A stretch of DNA of 64,000 nucleotides from VRUE01 sp963796705 (GCA_963796705.1 CAWCMK010000004.1:248001-312000); one strand, 5' to 3'; counted from the stretch's first letter, positions 14,704 to 24,151 are shown. Notes: generated by a model from the sequence alone, not told the origin. Numbers and translations are program-made.

Positions 14704-16455
14704 CTACCGCCTCACGGCGATGCGGTGCGAGATGGCGAGTCTGTCCCGGGGACCGCGCTTGTGCTTGCGCCGATAGCGAGCGCCGGAGTCCCCGTACTCG
14801 CAATTGGTGATTTCGTTGTTGCCGGCGCCGCCGACGCAATTGTCAAAGCCCCCCATGCCATTGAGCTGATCGTCGCCGCCGCGGCCGAGCAGCGTGTTCG
14901 GCCCTTCATCGCCGGTCAGGATGTCGGGACCTGGAGAGCCCTCGATCTTCTCGACACTGTCTTCGATGTGCCCGGCGTTGCAGCCGGAGACGTCCGGGTC
15001 GAGCACGGCGCCACCAATCGTCGCCTGCACGAAGACCCCACTGTTGCGAACGCGGGCGAAGGAGGCGCTGTCGTTTTCACCTGGGCCACCGTCGAAGAGA
15101 TCGCCGTCGCAGGGCTGGCCGCCGACCAGCAGATCTTCGCCGGGGCCACCCCGCATCGTTGCTGCACCGCTGTCGCGGCGCGGGTGGAAGATATTGATGC
15201 CGTAGAGCACATCGTCGCCGCCCCCGCCTTCGAGCGTGTCAGGGACATGGTCGTCGCCAGCATAAATCGTGTCATCGCCTTCGCCCCCGCGCAGGGTGTC
15301 TGAGCCCGGGCCGCCGTCGATGATCGAGGAGACGCTCGCCGGAACGCTGGAATCGACGGCGAAGGTGTCATCGCCGCCTCCGAGCGAAGCCTGGATCGAA
15401 GAGATGGGGCCCTGGCAGGAAACCGAGTCGGCCGTCGGGTCGCGAGTGCAGGCGCTTGAGCTCGGGTCGCCGAGCAAGACCGGGTTGGCACCGGGCGCAC
15501 TCTGCACGGTGTAGGTGCCTCCGGCGAAGCTCACGATGGCGTTATCGGCGCCGCCGTTGCCGGTGACGATCAGGCTTATCGATCCGTCGATGCTCTTGTA
15601 GAGCTCGACGGCGGAGCCGGCGGTGCCCGCCGTTTGGCCGCAGGAAGTTTCGGCGATGAATCCTCCGCCGCAGGTGTCGCTTCCAGGCCCACCAAAGGCT
15701 TCATCGCCTGGGCCAGCGGCGAGGAGATGGTCGTTTCCGGGGCCGCCATCGAGCCGGTTGGAAGAGGCCGTCGAGCCGATCAACGTGTCGTCGCCCGAGC
15801 CACCGATGGCATCCTCGATCCCGGTCAGATTCTCGTTCTCGGCACCGGTAACCGTGCCGGCTTCGAGATTGATCGTCACCGCTCCGCCCGTGCCCGCGTA
15901 GGAGGCGATGTCGTGGGCGCCGGGACCGCCGTCGATCGAGTCGTTGCCGGGGCCGCCGGTGAGAACGTCGAAGTCGCCTTCTCCCCCTGAGAGCGAGTCA
16001 TCGCCAGGTCCACCGAATAGCTGATCGTGGTTACCAGGGCCACCGTTCAATTCGTCGTTTCCATTCGCCCCAAACAGCTGGTCTTCACCGGCGCCGCCGT
16101 CAAGGTCATCAGAGCCGCGTTCTCCGTATAGGGTGTCGTTGCCGCCTTCCCCGTAAAGCGTGTCGTCGCCGCGGCCGCCATAGATCGTGTCGTTGCCTTC
16201 GCCACCGCAGATCGTGTCGTTGCCGCCTTCGCCGCGGATCACGTTGTCGCCGGGGCCGGCGACGATCACGTCAGGCGCTTTGGTACCGGTGATCGTAGGA
16301 GCGTTGGAGACAATGGTGGCCGGCTTGCCTCCGCAGCTCGCCGCCTTCGCTTCGGCCGCCGGGCTCGCGCTGAACACAAGGCAAGCTGCGACCAGGGCGA
16401 CGGCGGGCCGCCATCGCCCGGAGCCGCCTGTCGTCTTGCTTGCGATCGTCCTCAC
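14704..16455 (-). CDS. Large secreted RTX-like protein
   Basis: The protein is about 583 aa from GTG 16455, which gives MRTIASKTTGGSGRWRPAVA and a signal peptide; the open frame extends to 16620 but the extra 55 residues look non-coding. The first repeat block has at least 12 nonapeptides (GGEGNDTIYGGRGDDTLYGE). A Cys-containing beta module follows ('ELYKSIDGSISLIVTGNGGA'). A second, shorter repeat block ends with 'GGFDNCVGGAGNNEITNCE' and a basic C-terminus (RYRRKHKRGPRD). The architecture matches the protein at 11354, so they are paralogues on opposite strands. Confidence 0.85.
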   Translation of the reverse strand: MRTIASKTTGGSGRWRPAVALVAACLVFSASPAAEAKAASCGGKPATIVSNAPTITGTKAPDVIVAGPGDNVIRGEGGNDTICGGEGNDTIYGGRGDDTLYGEGGNDTLYGERGSDDLDGGAGEDQLFGANGNDELNGGPGNHDQLFGGPGDDSLSGGEGDFDVLTGGPGNDSIDGGPGAHDIASYAGTGGAVTINLEAGTVTGAENENLTGIEDAIGGSGDDTLIGSTASSNRLDGGPGNDHLLAAGPGDEAFGGPGSDTCGGGFIAETSCGQTAGTAGSAVELYKSIDGSISLIVTGNGGADNAIVSFAGGTYTVQSAPGANPVLLGDPSSSACTRDPTADSVSCQGPISSIQASLGGGDDTFAVDSSVPASVSSIIDGGPGSDTLRGGEGDDTIYAGDDHVPDTLEGGGGDDVLYGINIFHPRRDSGAATMRGGPGEDLLVGGQPCDGDLFDGGPGENDSASFARVRNSGVFVQATIGGAVLDPDVSGCNAGHIEDSVEKIEGSPGPDILTGDEGPNTLLGRGGDDQLNGMGGFDNCVGGAGNNEITNCEYGDSGARYRRKHKRGPRDRLAISHRIAVRR

Positions 16456-16705
16456 GAATCGGGTTGGGGAATGTCGAGATCGGGTACCCGCTACATCCGA
16501 AATCGACCGCAATCGCGCTCGACTTGAGAGCCAAGGCAACTGCTGGACGAGTCGGCCCCATGTGAGAAACCCCCAGCGGAGACCAAGATCACATGAACCA
16601 GGGCTACAAAGTGTGAGCATCGCGGTCGCGGTTTGAGCCGCAGCTTGTCCACGACTTCAGGCCTTTGGCCACGGAAGAAGCCACGCGCCGAATGAGAAAT
16701 TCGCG

Positions 16706-16822
16706 GAAGCGTGGCGCTTGCGTGCCGAAGACGGGACAAGGCTCCTGCTTCCCGTCACCGAATGGTCAGAGGGATACCGGCCGACTCGGCCCTTGCAGCC
16801 GCACATCTGCCACCTGATCGTT
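16706..16822. repeat. 117-bp dispersed repeat, copy 1 (partner at 37516-37631)
   Basis: The stretch from 'GAAGCGTGGCGCTTGCG' through 'CTTCCCGTCACCGAATGGTC' to 'CTGATCGTT' matches the partner copy with only scattered differences. No conserved reading frame is apparent. The surrounding 16456-17226 holds no supported gene. Confidence 0.6.
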
Positions 16823-16991
16823 TCGGCGGTCTCGGCCGATTAGCGACACTACGGGCAGTTTCCGTCCGTCTGCCGCACGGCAGGCGCAACGTGGACAGCG
16901 TCATTGGCCAATACCCGGCACAAAAAGGCAATGCCCATCGACCACCGGCGCACATGCACGTAGGTATTTGTGGCGTCACGCATAGAATCGA

Positions 16992-17090
16992 GCGGAGGGT
17001 TTTCGGAGAACGAATCGCCAAAACGGGGAGGGGCAGGCGGGAAATCGCGTGCGCGTCACGCGGAGTCTCAGGATTTTTCCGTTCAGCCAA
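16992..17090. repeat. 3'-flank repeat of a stalk-head unit, copy 1 (partner at 26545-26640)
   Basis: It shares 'GCGGAGGGTTTTCGG', 'GCGTGCGCGTCACGCGGAGT' and 'GATTTTTCC.TTCAGCCAA' with the partner. Both copies lie 135-140 bases beyond the 3' end of a stalk-head gene. With the shared promoter on the other side, this defines a duplicated unit of about 1 kb. Confidence 0.6.
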
Positions 17091-17120
17091 CCCGTTCCAG
17101 CCTCTATGCGTTCGAGCTAC

Positions 17121-17170
17121 GACACGACATAAACGACCAAAGTGGTAGTCGAGCGGAGTCCCATACCTGT
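17121..17170. repeat. Interspersed GGAGTCCC repeat, copy 3
   Basis: ACACGACATAAACGACCAAAG, then GAGCGGAGTCCCATACCTG, closely matches 732-777 next to stalk-head gene 1. It lies just beyond the stop of the 17227 gene. Confidence 0.6.
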
Positions 17171-17226
17171 TTGGCGTGCCCTGATCGCCTACGGTTGCAT
17201 CGCCGCCTAAGTCTGGGCCCTCCGAG

Positions 17227-17877
17227 TCAGGATTCGGCGCGGAAGGTGATCCCGTTGAGCGTGAAAGTGGTTGCGCCCGGTGGAACAGTGACGAAGCCAG
17301 AAGCGGGCCCGACCCCAGACCCACCAATCGAGACTTCTCCCGTTCCATCGCTGCAACTGAGCGTGCCGCTGCATCGAACTTGAAAGCCTCCGACAAACTT
17401 GCCGCTGGCCGGGCGGAAGCCCGGCGGTAGTCCGAAGAGGGATTCACCCGCCCCACCGGTTGCTTCGCCCCTCAGGTGAACGATGCCTTCGTGGTCCTTG
17501 AAGAAGCCGACGCTCTCGGCCGTTGATGCTTCTAAGTCCTTCCATGACCCGAGAAAGCTTGGCTCCCCGGGCGCACCCACCAGATGCCATGCTTCCGGGG
17601 CTGCCAGACTGTTGGCCGTCTGCGCCGTAGGCACCGTGCCGAGGGTCGCGGCATTGATCTGCGTCCCGGTCAGCGTGCCCTTCTTGACCTTGGCGGCGGT
17701 CACGGCTTCCTTCTTGATTTTCGCCGTGGTCACCGCGTTCTTCTTCAGCTGCTTGGCTCCGACCGAGTCCTTGCCGAGCTGGGATGCGGCGAAAGCGCTT
17801 GCGCCCCCGATTGCGATGAACAGGGCGAGCGTGGCGACTACGTTTGCGTAGGTCAGGCTGTCTCGCGCGCGTCTCAT
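17227..17877 (-). CDS. Stalk-head (KNSV) family membrane-anchored protein 5
   Basis: The protein is 216 aa. ATG 17877 was chosen over GTG 17883 because GGGAGGAG lies 8 bases upstream. The anchor is 'YANVVATLALFIAIGGASAF', the stalk runs from 'GKDSVGAKQLKKNAV' to 'GTQINAATLGTVP', and the head has 'GEPSFLGSW', 'GFFKDHEGIVHLRGEA', 'FGLPPGFRPASG' and two Cys (C174 and C179). It ends FRAES. It has the conserved promoter at 17913-17941 and the duplicated 3' flank at 16992-17090. Confidence 0.75.
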   Translation of the reverse strand: MRRARDSLTYANVVATLALFIAIGGASAFAASQLGKDSVGAKQLKKNAVTTAKIKKEAVTAAKVKKGTLTGTQINAATLGTVPTAQTANSLAAPEAWHLVGAPGEPSFLGSWKDLEASTAESVGFFKDHEGIVHLRGEATGGAGESLFGLPPGFRPASGKFVGGFQVRCSGTLSCSDGTGEVSIGGSGVGPASGFVTVPPGATTFTLNGITFRAES

Positions 17878-17912
17878 CCGCACAGCTCCTCCCGGTAGTT
17901 TGGGGTGTAGCC

Positions 17913-17941
17913 ACCATAGGCCCGGGTGAATGACAGTGCAA
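17913..17941 (-). promoter_or_regulatory. Conserved stalk-head promoter
   Basis: On the minus strand: TTGCAC, 17 bases, TATGGT. The -10-like box ends about 30 bases before the ATG of protein 5. The surrounding 60 bp is conserved with 4571-4631 and 27469-27530. Confidence 0.55.
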
Positions 17942-18057
17942 GGCGCAACCAGCCACAGAACGTACCGCCCCTTCCCGAGGAGAAAGCCCAGGCGAGAGGC
18001 CCAGAGGCGTTCCGCCCGCGCCCCCTCAACCTACAGAAGGGGAGATGTGAAGGGTGA

Positions 18058-18489
18058 TTACTTGCTCTCCGTCGAGGAGCTGAACGGGTCGACTAGGCTG
18101 ACGCCCGTTCGCTGGATATCAGCAGTGTTACGTGTTGCGAGGGTGAGTCCGACCACCTTGGCCGTAGCGGCGAGCAGGCCGTCGACAACGGGCAAGGGAT
18201 CGGGCACGTTCATGCGCCCCCACTCCTCGGCAATCGAGCGGTCGATGTCGAGGACGCGCTCACGATGCGCCTCGGAGATACGGCCGAGCCAGCTCTCCAG
18301 TGCAGCCGCGCCTTTCGAGTCGCGGCGGCGCACGCTGTCGATACCCCTGCGTATCTCTCCAAGAGTGAGGACGCTGAGGTAGACATCCTCGTCGGCGAGC
18401 GACGCGTACCAGGAGCGGACGGCCGGAGCGGCACGCTCGCCCTTGCGCAGCTCAGAGATGACGTTGGTGTCAATCAGGTATCCCGCCAA
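18058..18489 (-). CDS. PIN-domain ribonuclease toxin (VapC/FitB type)
   Basis: The protein is 143 aa. 'MAGYLIDTNVISELRKGER' holds the first catalytic Asp; 'LSVLTLGEIRRGIDSVRRRD' holds the Glu; 'VPDPLPVVDGLLAATAKVVG' and 'LTLATRNTADIQRTGV' hold the later Asp residues. These form the Mg2+-dependent PIN nuclease site. It begins 9 bases after the antitoxin gene, so the two are co-transcribed. 'ISELRKGERAAPAVRSWYAS' is FitB-like. Confidence 0.85.
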   Translation of the reverse strand: MAGYLIDTNVISELRKGERAAPAVRSWYASLADEDVYLSVLTLGEIRRGIDSVRRRDSKGAAALESWLGRISEAHRERVLDIDRSIAEEWGRMNVPDPLPVVDGLLAATAKVVGLTLATRNTADIQRTGVSLVDPFSSSTESK

Positions 18490-18498
18490 CGCGTCTGC

Positions 18499-18732
18499 TC
18501 AAAGTTCGATCGAACGGCCGCGATCGTCAATCCGCTCGAAGTCACGATCCTCGCCGACAGCGGGGATTTCGAGCAGTAATTGCTTCAGCGAGGCCGGGGG
18601 ACCTGGCCGCCTCAGGGTCGCGCGCAGGATCTCCCGGTGCTCCTCCTCGGCCGAGCGCCCGTGGCGCGCCGCGCGGAGCTTCAGCTCGCGGACCACGTCG
18701 TTCTCTATATCGCGTACCAAAAGCTGGGCCAC
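18499..18732 (-). CDS. FitA-type ribbon-helix-helix antitoxin
   Basis: The protein is 77 aa: MAQLLVRDIENDVVRELKLR and 'AARHGRSAEEEHREILRATL' form the RHH fold (strand 'QLLVRDI', two helices), typical of FitA partners of VapC-like toxins. The C-terminal part ('SLKQLLLEIPAVGED') would wrap the toxin. It precedes the PIN toxin. Autorepression through an operator upstream is expected for the family. Confidence 0.8.
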   Translation of the reverse strand: MAQLLVRDIENDVVRELKLRAARHGRSAEEEHREILRATLRRPGPPASLKQLLLEIPAVGEDRDFERIDDRGRSIEL

Positions 18733-18949
18733 GAAGCGATGATAGCAATGCTATCGAGCTCAGCGTCGACATCGTCCTCGGGTCCACACCGTCGGGGTGC
18801 AGGGATCACGCGACAGCGCTGCCCAGCGAAATGGGCCCTAACAATGCAACGAGGCCCAGGGGGCAGATTAGAACGTGCGGCTCCGCAAGACAGGCGCCAG
18901 CGCTCGCCGGCCTGAATGGCGGTTTCAGTCCGGTGATCGTCGCTGCTTG

Positions 18950-19104
18950 CGCTTGCGCCGTGCACCCAACCGTGGACCGAACTCGCGACTTTCGGGAGAA
19001 CTCAGATCACCTTTCCGCGCCTGAGAGCGCTCCCCAGAACTGTCAGACCCCTGCGTGTCCCGAATCATAATCCGCGTGTCGGGGGTTCGAGTCCCTCCTG
19101 CGGC
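18950..19104 (+). repeat. About 155-bp repeat ending in a tRNA 3' half, att-like scar 2
   Basis: It is roughly 85 percent alike, by eye, to 24864-25020. Both start CGCTTGCGCCGTGCACCC and end with the tRNA 3' half (here 19064-19104, ATCATAATCCGCGTGTC, then the T-arm). The shared 110 bp before the tRNA part is not tRNA-like; the 5' anticodon strand cannot pair. It is read as an integrative-element end plus attachment core. Confidence 0.55.
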
Positions 19105-19384
19105 GTGGCCTCTAAGGTCAAACTCAGCGACCCGGTGGCATTTCCGTCGGCATTCGGGCGACACGCGGGCGGGCGGGTGCTAAGTGCAAGGCCGAAGCAT
19201 TATCGACCGGGTGGTTCCATGCCTCCACGAAGCCGCAGTGTTGACGTCCAACCCCGGGCCCTAGCGTCCTCGGCGCGGCGGGCCGACTCCGCATTTTCTC
19301 GTCGCCTTTGGAGGCTGATCGAGAGGGTCCTGTCGCCCGCCGTGCTTCGAGGACCGACGGCGTGACCTGACAGGAAAATAACCC

Positions 19385-20616
19385 TCAGGCAGCCACCGCC
19401 TCCAACGTGACGCTGTGTCCGAGCGCTTCGAGTCTTTGGACGAGGCGCTTGGTGACCCGCTCGGGATCGCGGCGCTGGAAGTACTCACCGCCAAGCTCGC
19501 GGTAGAGCTCCCCGGTGGCGAGCATGTGCCAGCAGGCGCAGATGATCGAGTGCTTGACGGCGCCGAGCGCCTTCTTATGGCCGCGACGGGGTCGCAGACG
19601 GTTGTATTGGGCGGCGAGGTAGGTGTCCTTCGATGGCACCGCGGCCAGGGCCGTCTCCTCCAGCGCCCAGTCCAGCCACTTCGACCCCTTGCGAGTCTTG
19701 CCCGAGCGGCGCCGCCCTGCCGAGCGATCGTTGCCGGGGCACTGCCCAGCCCAGGAGGCGAGGTACTTGGCGGTGGGGAAGGCAGACATATTGGTGCCGA
19801 TCTCGGCGACGATCACCTCGGCGGTGCGCCGCTGAACCCCGGGGATGCTGCGCAGGAGCTCAGCGGCTGCCTCGAAAGTGGCGATCTGCTCCCCGATCGC
19901 CTCGGTGAGGCCGGCGATCTGCTCGTCGAGGAAGTCGACGTGGTTGAGGATCGCCCCGACCCAGACCGAGTGCAGGTGATCGAAGCGGCCCTCAAGCGCC
20001 TCGCGCAGGGCCGGGATCTTGGCCCGCAGGGGCCCTTGGCGAGATCGGCCAAGACCTCAGGGTCGGTGGTCCCCTCGATCAGCGCCGCGAGCATCGCCCG
20101 CCCCGAGGCGCCGAGGATGTCGGTGGCCACGCAGTCGAGCTTGATTCCGGTGTCCTCCGGCGCCTTGTGGAGGCGGTTGGCCTCGCGCTGGCGCTCCTGG
20201 ATCTGGGTCTTGCGGTAGCGGGTCAGGTTGCGCAGGGCCCGGATCGGCTTCGGCGGCACGAAGCTCGCCCGCAGCAGGCCCGCCTCGGCGAGCTGGCAGA
20301 TCCAGGCGGCGTCAGAGACGTCGGTCTTGCGCCCCGGGACCTGCTTGACGTGGCGGGCGTTGCAGAGGATGCACTCGAAGTCGTCCTCGAGCACCGCCCA
20401 GACCGGCTTCCAGTAGACCCCGGTGGCCTCCATCGTGACCTGTTCGACCCCATCGGCGGAGAGCCAGTCGCGCAGGGTGAGCAGGCCGCTGACCGTGGTC
20501 GGGAACTCGGCGACGTGCTCCTCGCAGCCGCCGCCCTCTTTGGGCGTGCGGGCGCAGGCGGTCACCTGCGCCTTGTGGACATCGAGCCCCGCGGGGCGCT
20601 CGACGATCGTCTCCAT
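19385..20616 (-). pseudogene. IS110-family transposase with one frameshift
   Basis: The start METIVERPAGLDVHKAQVTA follows AGGAGG. The DEDD domain includes 'EATGVYWKPVWAVLEDDFEC' and 'GRKTDVSDAAWICQLAEAGL'. Near 20035 a C is missing from a C-run, and the frame changes. The C-terminal half continues in the other frame with 'TAEVIVAEIGTNMSAFPTAK' and 'YLASWAGQCPGNDRSAGRRR' to the stop at 19385. It differs in sequence from the element at 3426. If the single indel is real, the transposase is dead. Confidence 0.85.
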
Positions 20617-20876
20617 CTGATCCTCCTGGGTTGGATGTCGACAATCGTCGCCCAGGGCCTCGATAACTGACGAGTCTGACAGTCGTGCTCATGGCAACAG
20701 TCCGGAGCTCCGGGGAGGCCCACACGCCAAACTAATATCGGGCTCAGGAGCACCAGGGACAGGTCGGCGTCGAGGGCGACGATCAAGGATCGCCGATTTT
20801 CATCTGCCCGCGTGGGCTCGCGGCGCGGGCAGCGCAACTCTTGACTCCTGGGCACTCCAGCTCCCGAGCGGTTCCG

Positions 20877-21550
20877 TCACAAAGAGGCGACGCCGCCGAG
20901 TCCGTCACCGATCAGCTTCGCCCCCAGCAGCAGCAAGACGACCATCATGATCACAGCGCTGTTCTCCGACATGAACCTGCCGACCGCCGCCAGCGGTCGA
21001 GTCGCCCGCTGGGGGCTCAAGAGGAAAAAGAGCACCGATCCGGCGACGGCGATCGAGCCCAAGGCCACGTAGACGACGATTGCAATCGTCGTGTCGGCGC
21101 GGTCGAGCCCTGCCTCGGAGATGGACGCCGAGGCGGTCAGGGTGAGTGCGAGGTTCTTGGGATTCGCTCCCGAGAGCCCGGCACCAAGCGCCGCCGCCTT
21201 GGGCGCCGTGATGGAGGCGATCGAATCCATCCACCCCGGCATCTCGGCGACCTCTCCGTCTTGCGGGCGCTTCTTCCACTGCCTGGCAGCCATCGCAAGG
21301 AAGACGATCCCAATCGCCACCTTGAACCACTCGATCCCCGCTTCGATGTCGTGGTCGACGCCGCTTCCCAGCAGCAGGACGACAAGCGTGCTGAGGGCCG
21401 CGAGGCCGAAGACCCAACCGAGCGCGAACGCGGTCCCGGAGGCGCGAGCCAGTGGCGTGCCGAGGACGAGCACGACGCCGACGATCGGGATCGGGCTGAG
21501 GCAACAGCGATCGCCGAAGGGAGTAGTCCACCGATCGCTTCGCCCAACAT
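20877..21550 (-). pseudogene. GAP/Sap-type LysE-superfamily membrane transporter, frameshifted near the N-terminus
   Basis: From the ATG at 21550 the frame reads 'MLGEAIGGLLPSAIAVA', then must shift by one base near 21498 to continue 'LSPIPIVGVVLVLGTPLARA', the conserved first-TM region of GAP-family (sulfolipid-addressing-like) proteins. After it come 'TAFALGWVFGLAALSTLVVL', 'APKAAALGAGLSGANPKN' and a final TM 'SAVIMMVVLLLLGAKLI'. There are six TM helices in total. The rest of the gene is undamaged, so this may be an assembly error. Confidence 0.7.
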
Positions 21551-21751
21551 CGGCAAATCCTCTCAGGCGCTCGAATCGCCCGCCGCGCTGTTGCTGTCCC
21601 TCTTTTCTGGGTGATAGAGATCCCGAGAACACCGCCGTCTCTCAGAGGTGGTTCCTTGAAATAGGAGCGACCCAGCGATGCTCTATTCGAACGTCAGATC
21701 GAGGACAATCCCAGCGGTGGCGCTACCATCGGTTCCTCACGTGAACGGGCA

Positions 21752-22444
21752 ATGGCTGGCGAGGATCCAAGAGCATCGGAGCAATCAGGCCGGCGGCAAG
21801 GCGTCCCGCTGTCGGTCTTCTTCCCCCTGATCGCCATGGCGGCGGTCGTCGCGACCGTGACCGTCCTGCTCTTCTACCACAACGAATCGACGGCGCTTCC
21901 CGGCGATGTGCATGCCAGGTCTGTAACGGGGTTTGAAGGTCAGGCGCTCTCGCCGCGCAAGCCAGCACCCTCGCTTGGGGGCCTACACAACTACCTAGGC
22001 GAACCTGTCAACCTCGCCCACTACCTCGGCAAGGCCGTCTTCGTCACCTTCCTCTACACCCATTGCCCCAACATCTGCCCCCTGATGACCGCCCAGCTCC
22101 ACAACACGCTCGAGAAGCTGGGGCCCTATCGCAGCAAGCAACTCCAAATCATCGCGATCTCAGTCGACCCGAAGGGCGATACCCCAGAAGCGGTTGCCCA
22201 GTTCCTGAAGGCGCACGGCATGACCGGCAAGATGAAATACCTGATCGGCAGCGCCGAACAGCTCGGGGCCGTCTGGGAAGCCTGGAACGTCGGCTCCACC
22301 ATCGACGCAGAAAACCCGGAACTTGTCTCCCACTCGGCGCTGATCTACGGGATCAGCGCCAGCGGCAAGCTGACGACGATCTACCCCGAGAACTTCCAAC
22401 CGAGCCAGATCATTCACGACCTGCCGAAGCTGCTGCAGGATTGA
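21752..22444 (+). CDS. SCO1/SenC-family copper chaperone (thioredoxin-like), membrane-anchored
   Basis: The protein is 230 aa. One N-terminal TM (residues about 20-42, 'FFPLIAMAAVVATVTVLLFY') precedes an extracytoplasmic thioredoxin fold. 'FLYTHCPNICPLM' supplies the CxxxC copper/redox motif and 'VSHSALIYGISASGKL' the distal His ligand. 'ISVDPKGDTPEAVAQFL' is the usual SCO signature. Family members insert copper in cytochrome c oxidase subunit II. It is followed after 120 bases by a small TM protein. Confidence 0.9.
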   Translation: MAGEDPRASEQSGRRQGVPLSVFFPLIAMAAVVATVTVLLFYHNESTALPGDVHARSVTGFEGQALSPRKPAPSLGGLHNYLGEPVNLAHYLGKAVFVTFLYTHCPNICPLMTAQLHNTLEKLGPYRSKQLQIIAISVDPKGDTPEAVAQFLKAHGMTGKMKYLIGSAEQLGAVWEAWNVGSTIDAENPELVSHSALIYGISASGKLTTIYPENFQPSQIIHDLPKLLQD

Positions 22445-22563
22445 CCGGACTCGATGCGAGCGCCAGATGCGATGCTGCTCGGAAGCCGGCCGGGTCTGCG
22501 CCGCGGATCCTTTCCCGGATATGTCTGTAGATAGCTGGCACGAGCCCGGCGAACGGCGCTAGG

Positions 22564-22728
22564 ATGATCTCCGCGATGTTTGTCTTGGGCTGTCTGCAGC
22601 ATTGGTACACGTCGATCATTTTCTTCGCCCCTGTGCCGATTTTCGCGATCCTGCTCGGGCTCAGCAACCGCCGTGAGCGAAGACGCAATGGCGGCGGCGG
22701 ATCCGACAAGGGCCTCTCCTCGGTGTAG
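22564..22728 (+). CDS. Small single-TM membrane protein (54 aa)
   Basis: The protein is MISAMFVLGCLQHWYTSIIF, then 'FAPVPIFAILLGLSNRRERR', and a basic/glycine tail (RNGGGGSDKGLSSV). One TM helix and a cytoplasmic basic tail are clear. The ATG at 22564 follows AGG weakly; an in-frame ATG at 22576 is possible. It lies downstream of the SCO1-like gene on the same strand, so a role in the same respiratory-copper context is possible but unproven. Confidence 0.6.
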   Translation: MISAMFVLGCLQHWYTSIIFFAPVPIFAILLGLSNRRERRRNGGGGSDKGLSSV

Positions 22729-22940
22729 GCAGCGCCGCCGGCCGCGACGCAGCAAGGCAGCAAAACGAGGAGAGCGGCTCGGGCTACAAGTTTCCCAGTG
22801 TCCCGACGCCGCGTTTCAGCGGTCGGGGCCAGTACCGCTTGCCCAGATTGATCTACCTTGTTTGACGATGACCGCGGCGCTTAGCACGCCCCTGGATTGG
22901 ACCGGCGGCCCAGCGCGGGACCGATAACGCCGCTTCAGTT

Positions 22941-23867
22941 TCAGCGTTTCGCCGCCTTCGCGAGCGCGGCTTGAAGCCCCTTCAGCTCGCTCGACATCCA
23001 GTCCTGGAAACTGGCGCCTTCCGGAGCCAGCGTCTCGGTCACCGTCGCGATCGCGATTCCCGCCGATTTGGCTTCTTCATTCAGCCGCTGCACGTCGGGG
23101 GTCGCATTCTGGCTGTTGTAGACCCATACCTTGATCTGGTGGTTGGCGATCTGGCTGTCGGCGGTCGCCTTCTCGGCCGGGGTGGGTTCGGTTCCCTCGG
23201 CGATTGCGTCCATGAAGCCCTTCGGGGTGAGCAGCCTGAGGCCGAGGGAGGGCGCCAGTGGTTCGAAGATGCTCTCCGAGGCGCCGACCGCAGTGCCCGA
23301 GTAGGTGGCCTTGATGCGGGCGATCAGGCCCTTGTATTCGGCCAGCCCTTCGGTTTCGAAGGCTTGCTTTCTTGCGTCGAAATAGGAGTCGCTGCCGGGG
23401 TCGGCCCGCTTGTAATCGGCGCTGATCTCATCGATGACCTTGTGCACCGAGATCGGTGAGTACCACTGGTGGGGGTTATCACCGGCCTTCAGGTCAAGCA
23501 CGTCGCCCACCGTGAGTTCGACTCGGTCCGGTTCGGGGTTGGCGGCGAGCAGCTTCGAGGCCCATTCGTCATAGCCGATCCCGTTGACGATCGACATCTG
23601 GGCGCCGGCCAGGGTGCGGGCGTCTTCGGAGGTCGGTTCGTAGTCGTGGGGGTCGGCGGCGGGGTTGGTGATGATGCTGGTCACCTTGACCCGGTCGCCG
23701 CCGAGCGCTTCGGCGATCGAGCCCCAGAAGTCCTCGGCGGCGACGACGTTCAGCTTGCCCTGGGAGCCACCGGAGGTGGGGCTGGAGCTTCCGCAGCCGG
23801 TGATCAGGGCGAGAGCGAGGGCGAGTACGACGAGGGCAGATGCGGTGGGGCGAGGTGATCTTGGCAT
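22941..23867 (-). CDS. Zinc/manganese ABC transporter substrate-binding lipoprotein (ZnuA/SBP_bac_9 type)
   Basis: The protein is 308 aa. The signal peptide ends in the lipobox 'LALITGCGSSS'. The cluster A-I metal-binding fold shows metal ligands in 'NPAADPHDYEPTSEDARTL' and 'AGDNPHQWYSPISVHKVI', with later 'GASESIFEPLAPSLGLRLL' and 'IKVWVYNSQNATPDVQRLN'. There is no His-rich loop. Cognate permease and ATPase genes are not adjacent. A Fur-like box lies 52 bases upstream. Confidence 0.85.
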   Translation of the reverse strand: MPRSPRPTASALVVLALALALITGCGSSSPTSGGSQGKLNVVAAEDFWGSIAEALGGDRVKVTSIITNPAADPHDYEPTSEDARTLAGAQMSIVNGIGYDEWASKLLAANPEPDRVELTVGDVLDLKAGDNPHQWYSPISVHKVIDEISADYKRADPGSDSYFDARKQAFETEGLAEYKGLIARIKATYSGTAVGASESIFEPLAPSLGLRLLTPKGFMDAIAEGTEPTPAEKATADSQIANHQIKVWVYNSQNATPDVQRLNEEAKSAGIAIATVTETLAPEGASFQDWMSSELKGLQAALAKAAKR

Positions 23868-23911
23868 TGAGGCTCCCTGGTCGATTCAGCGCTGGGTGGG
23901 CGCAACTTATC

Positions 23912-23933
23912 ACGAGACTGAGACTCGTTCTCG
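23912..23933. promoter_or_regulatory. Fur/Zur-like operator upstream of the metal-binding lipoprotein
   Basis: ACGAGACTGAGACTCGT is a 5-7-5 palindrome (23912-23928). It overlaps TGAGACTCGTTCTCG (23919-23933), which resembles the TGAGAATnATTCTCA-type box of Fur-family metalloregulators. Position and target gene fit metal-dependent repression. The regulator is not in the window. Confidence 0.45.
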
Positions 23934-24151
23934 TTAATGCTTCAGTCTTTGAGACTGGGACTCCGCCGCCGAGCTCGCCGACCTCCATTCGGAGTCCGCT
24001 CTCGATCTCTTAACGGCTCAGCTCAAGAGGGCGATTCGCAGGCTCCTGCACCGACGCCGTGCCCCCCGAGTCCCACCAGTTGCTCGGGAATCTAAAAATT
24101 GCTGAGCTCGACCCCCGAGCCTCCACTAGAGGCGTAATCTTCGACCTGTCT

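Noticed and set aside
18925..19164. Minus-strand frames with 'GGTRTPDTRIMI' here and at 24765-25076
   Set aside because: The phrase is the reverse-strand reading of a tRNA T-arm and anticodon region and is a well-known false protein. The sequence is treated as an att-like scar.
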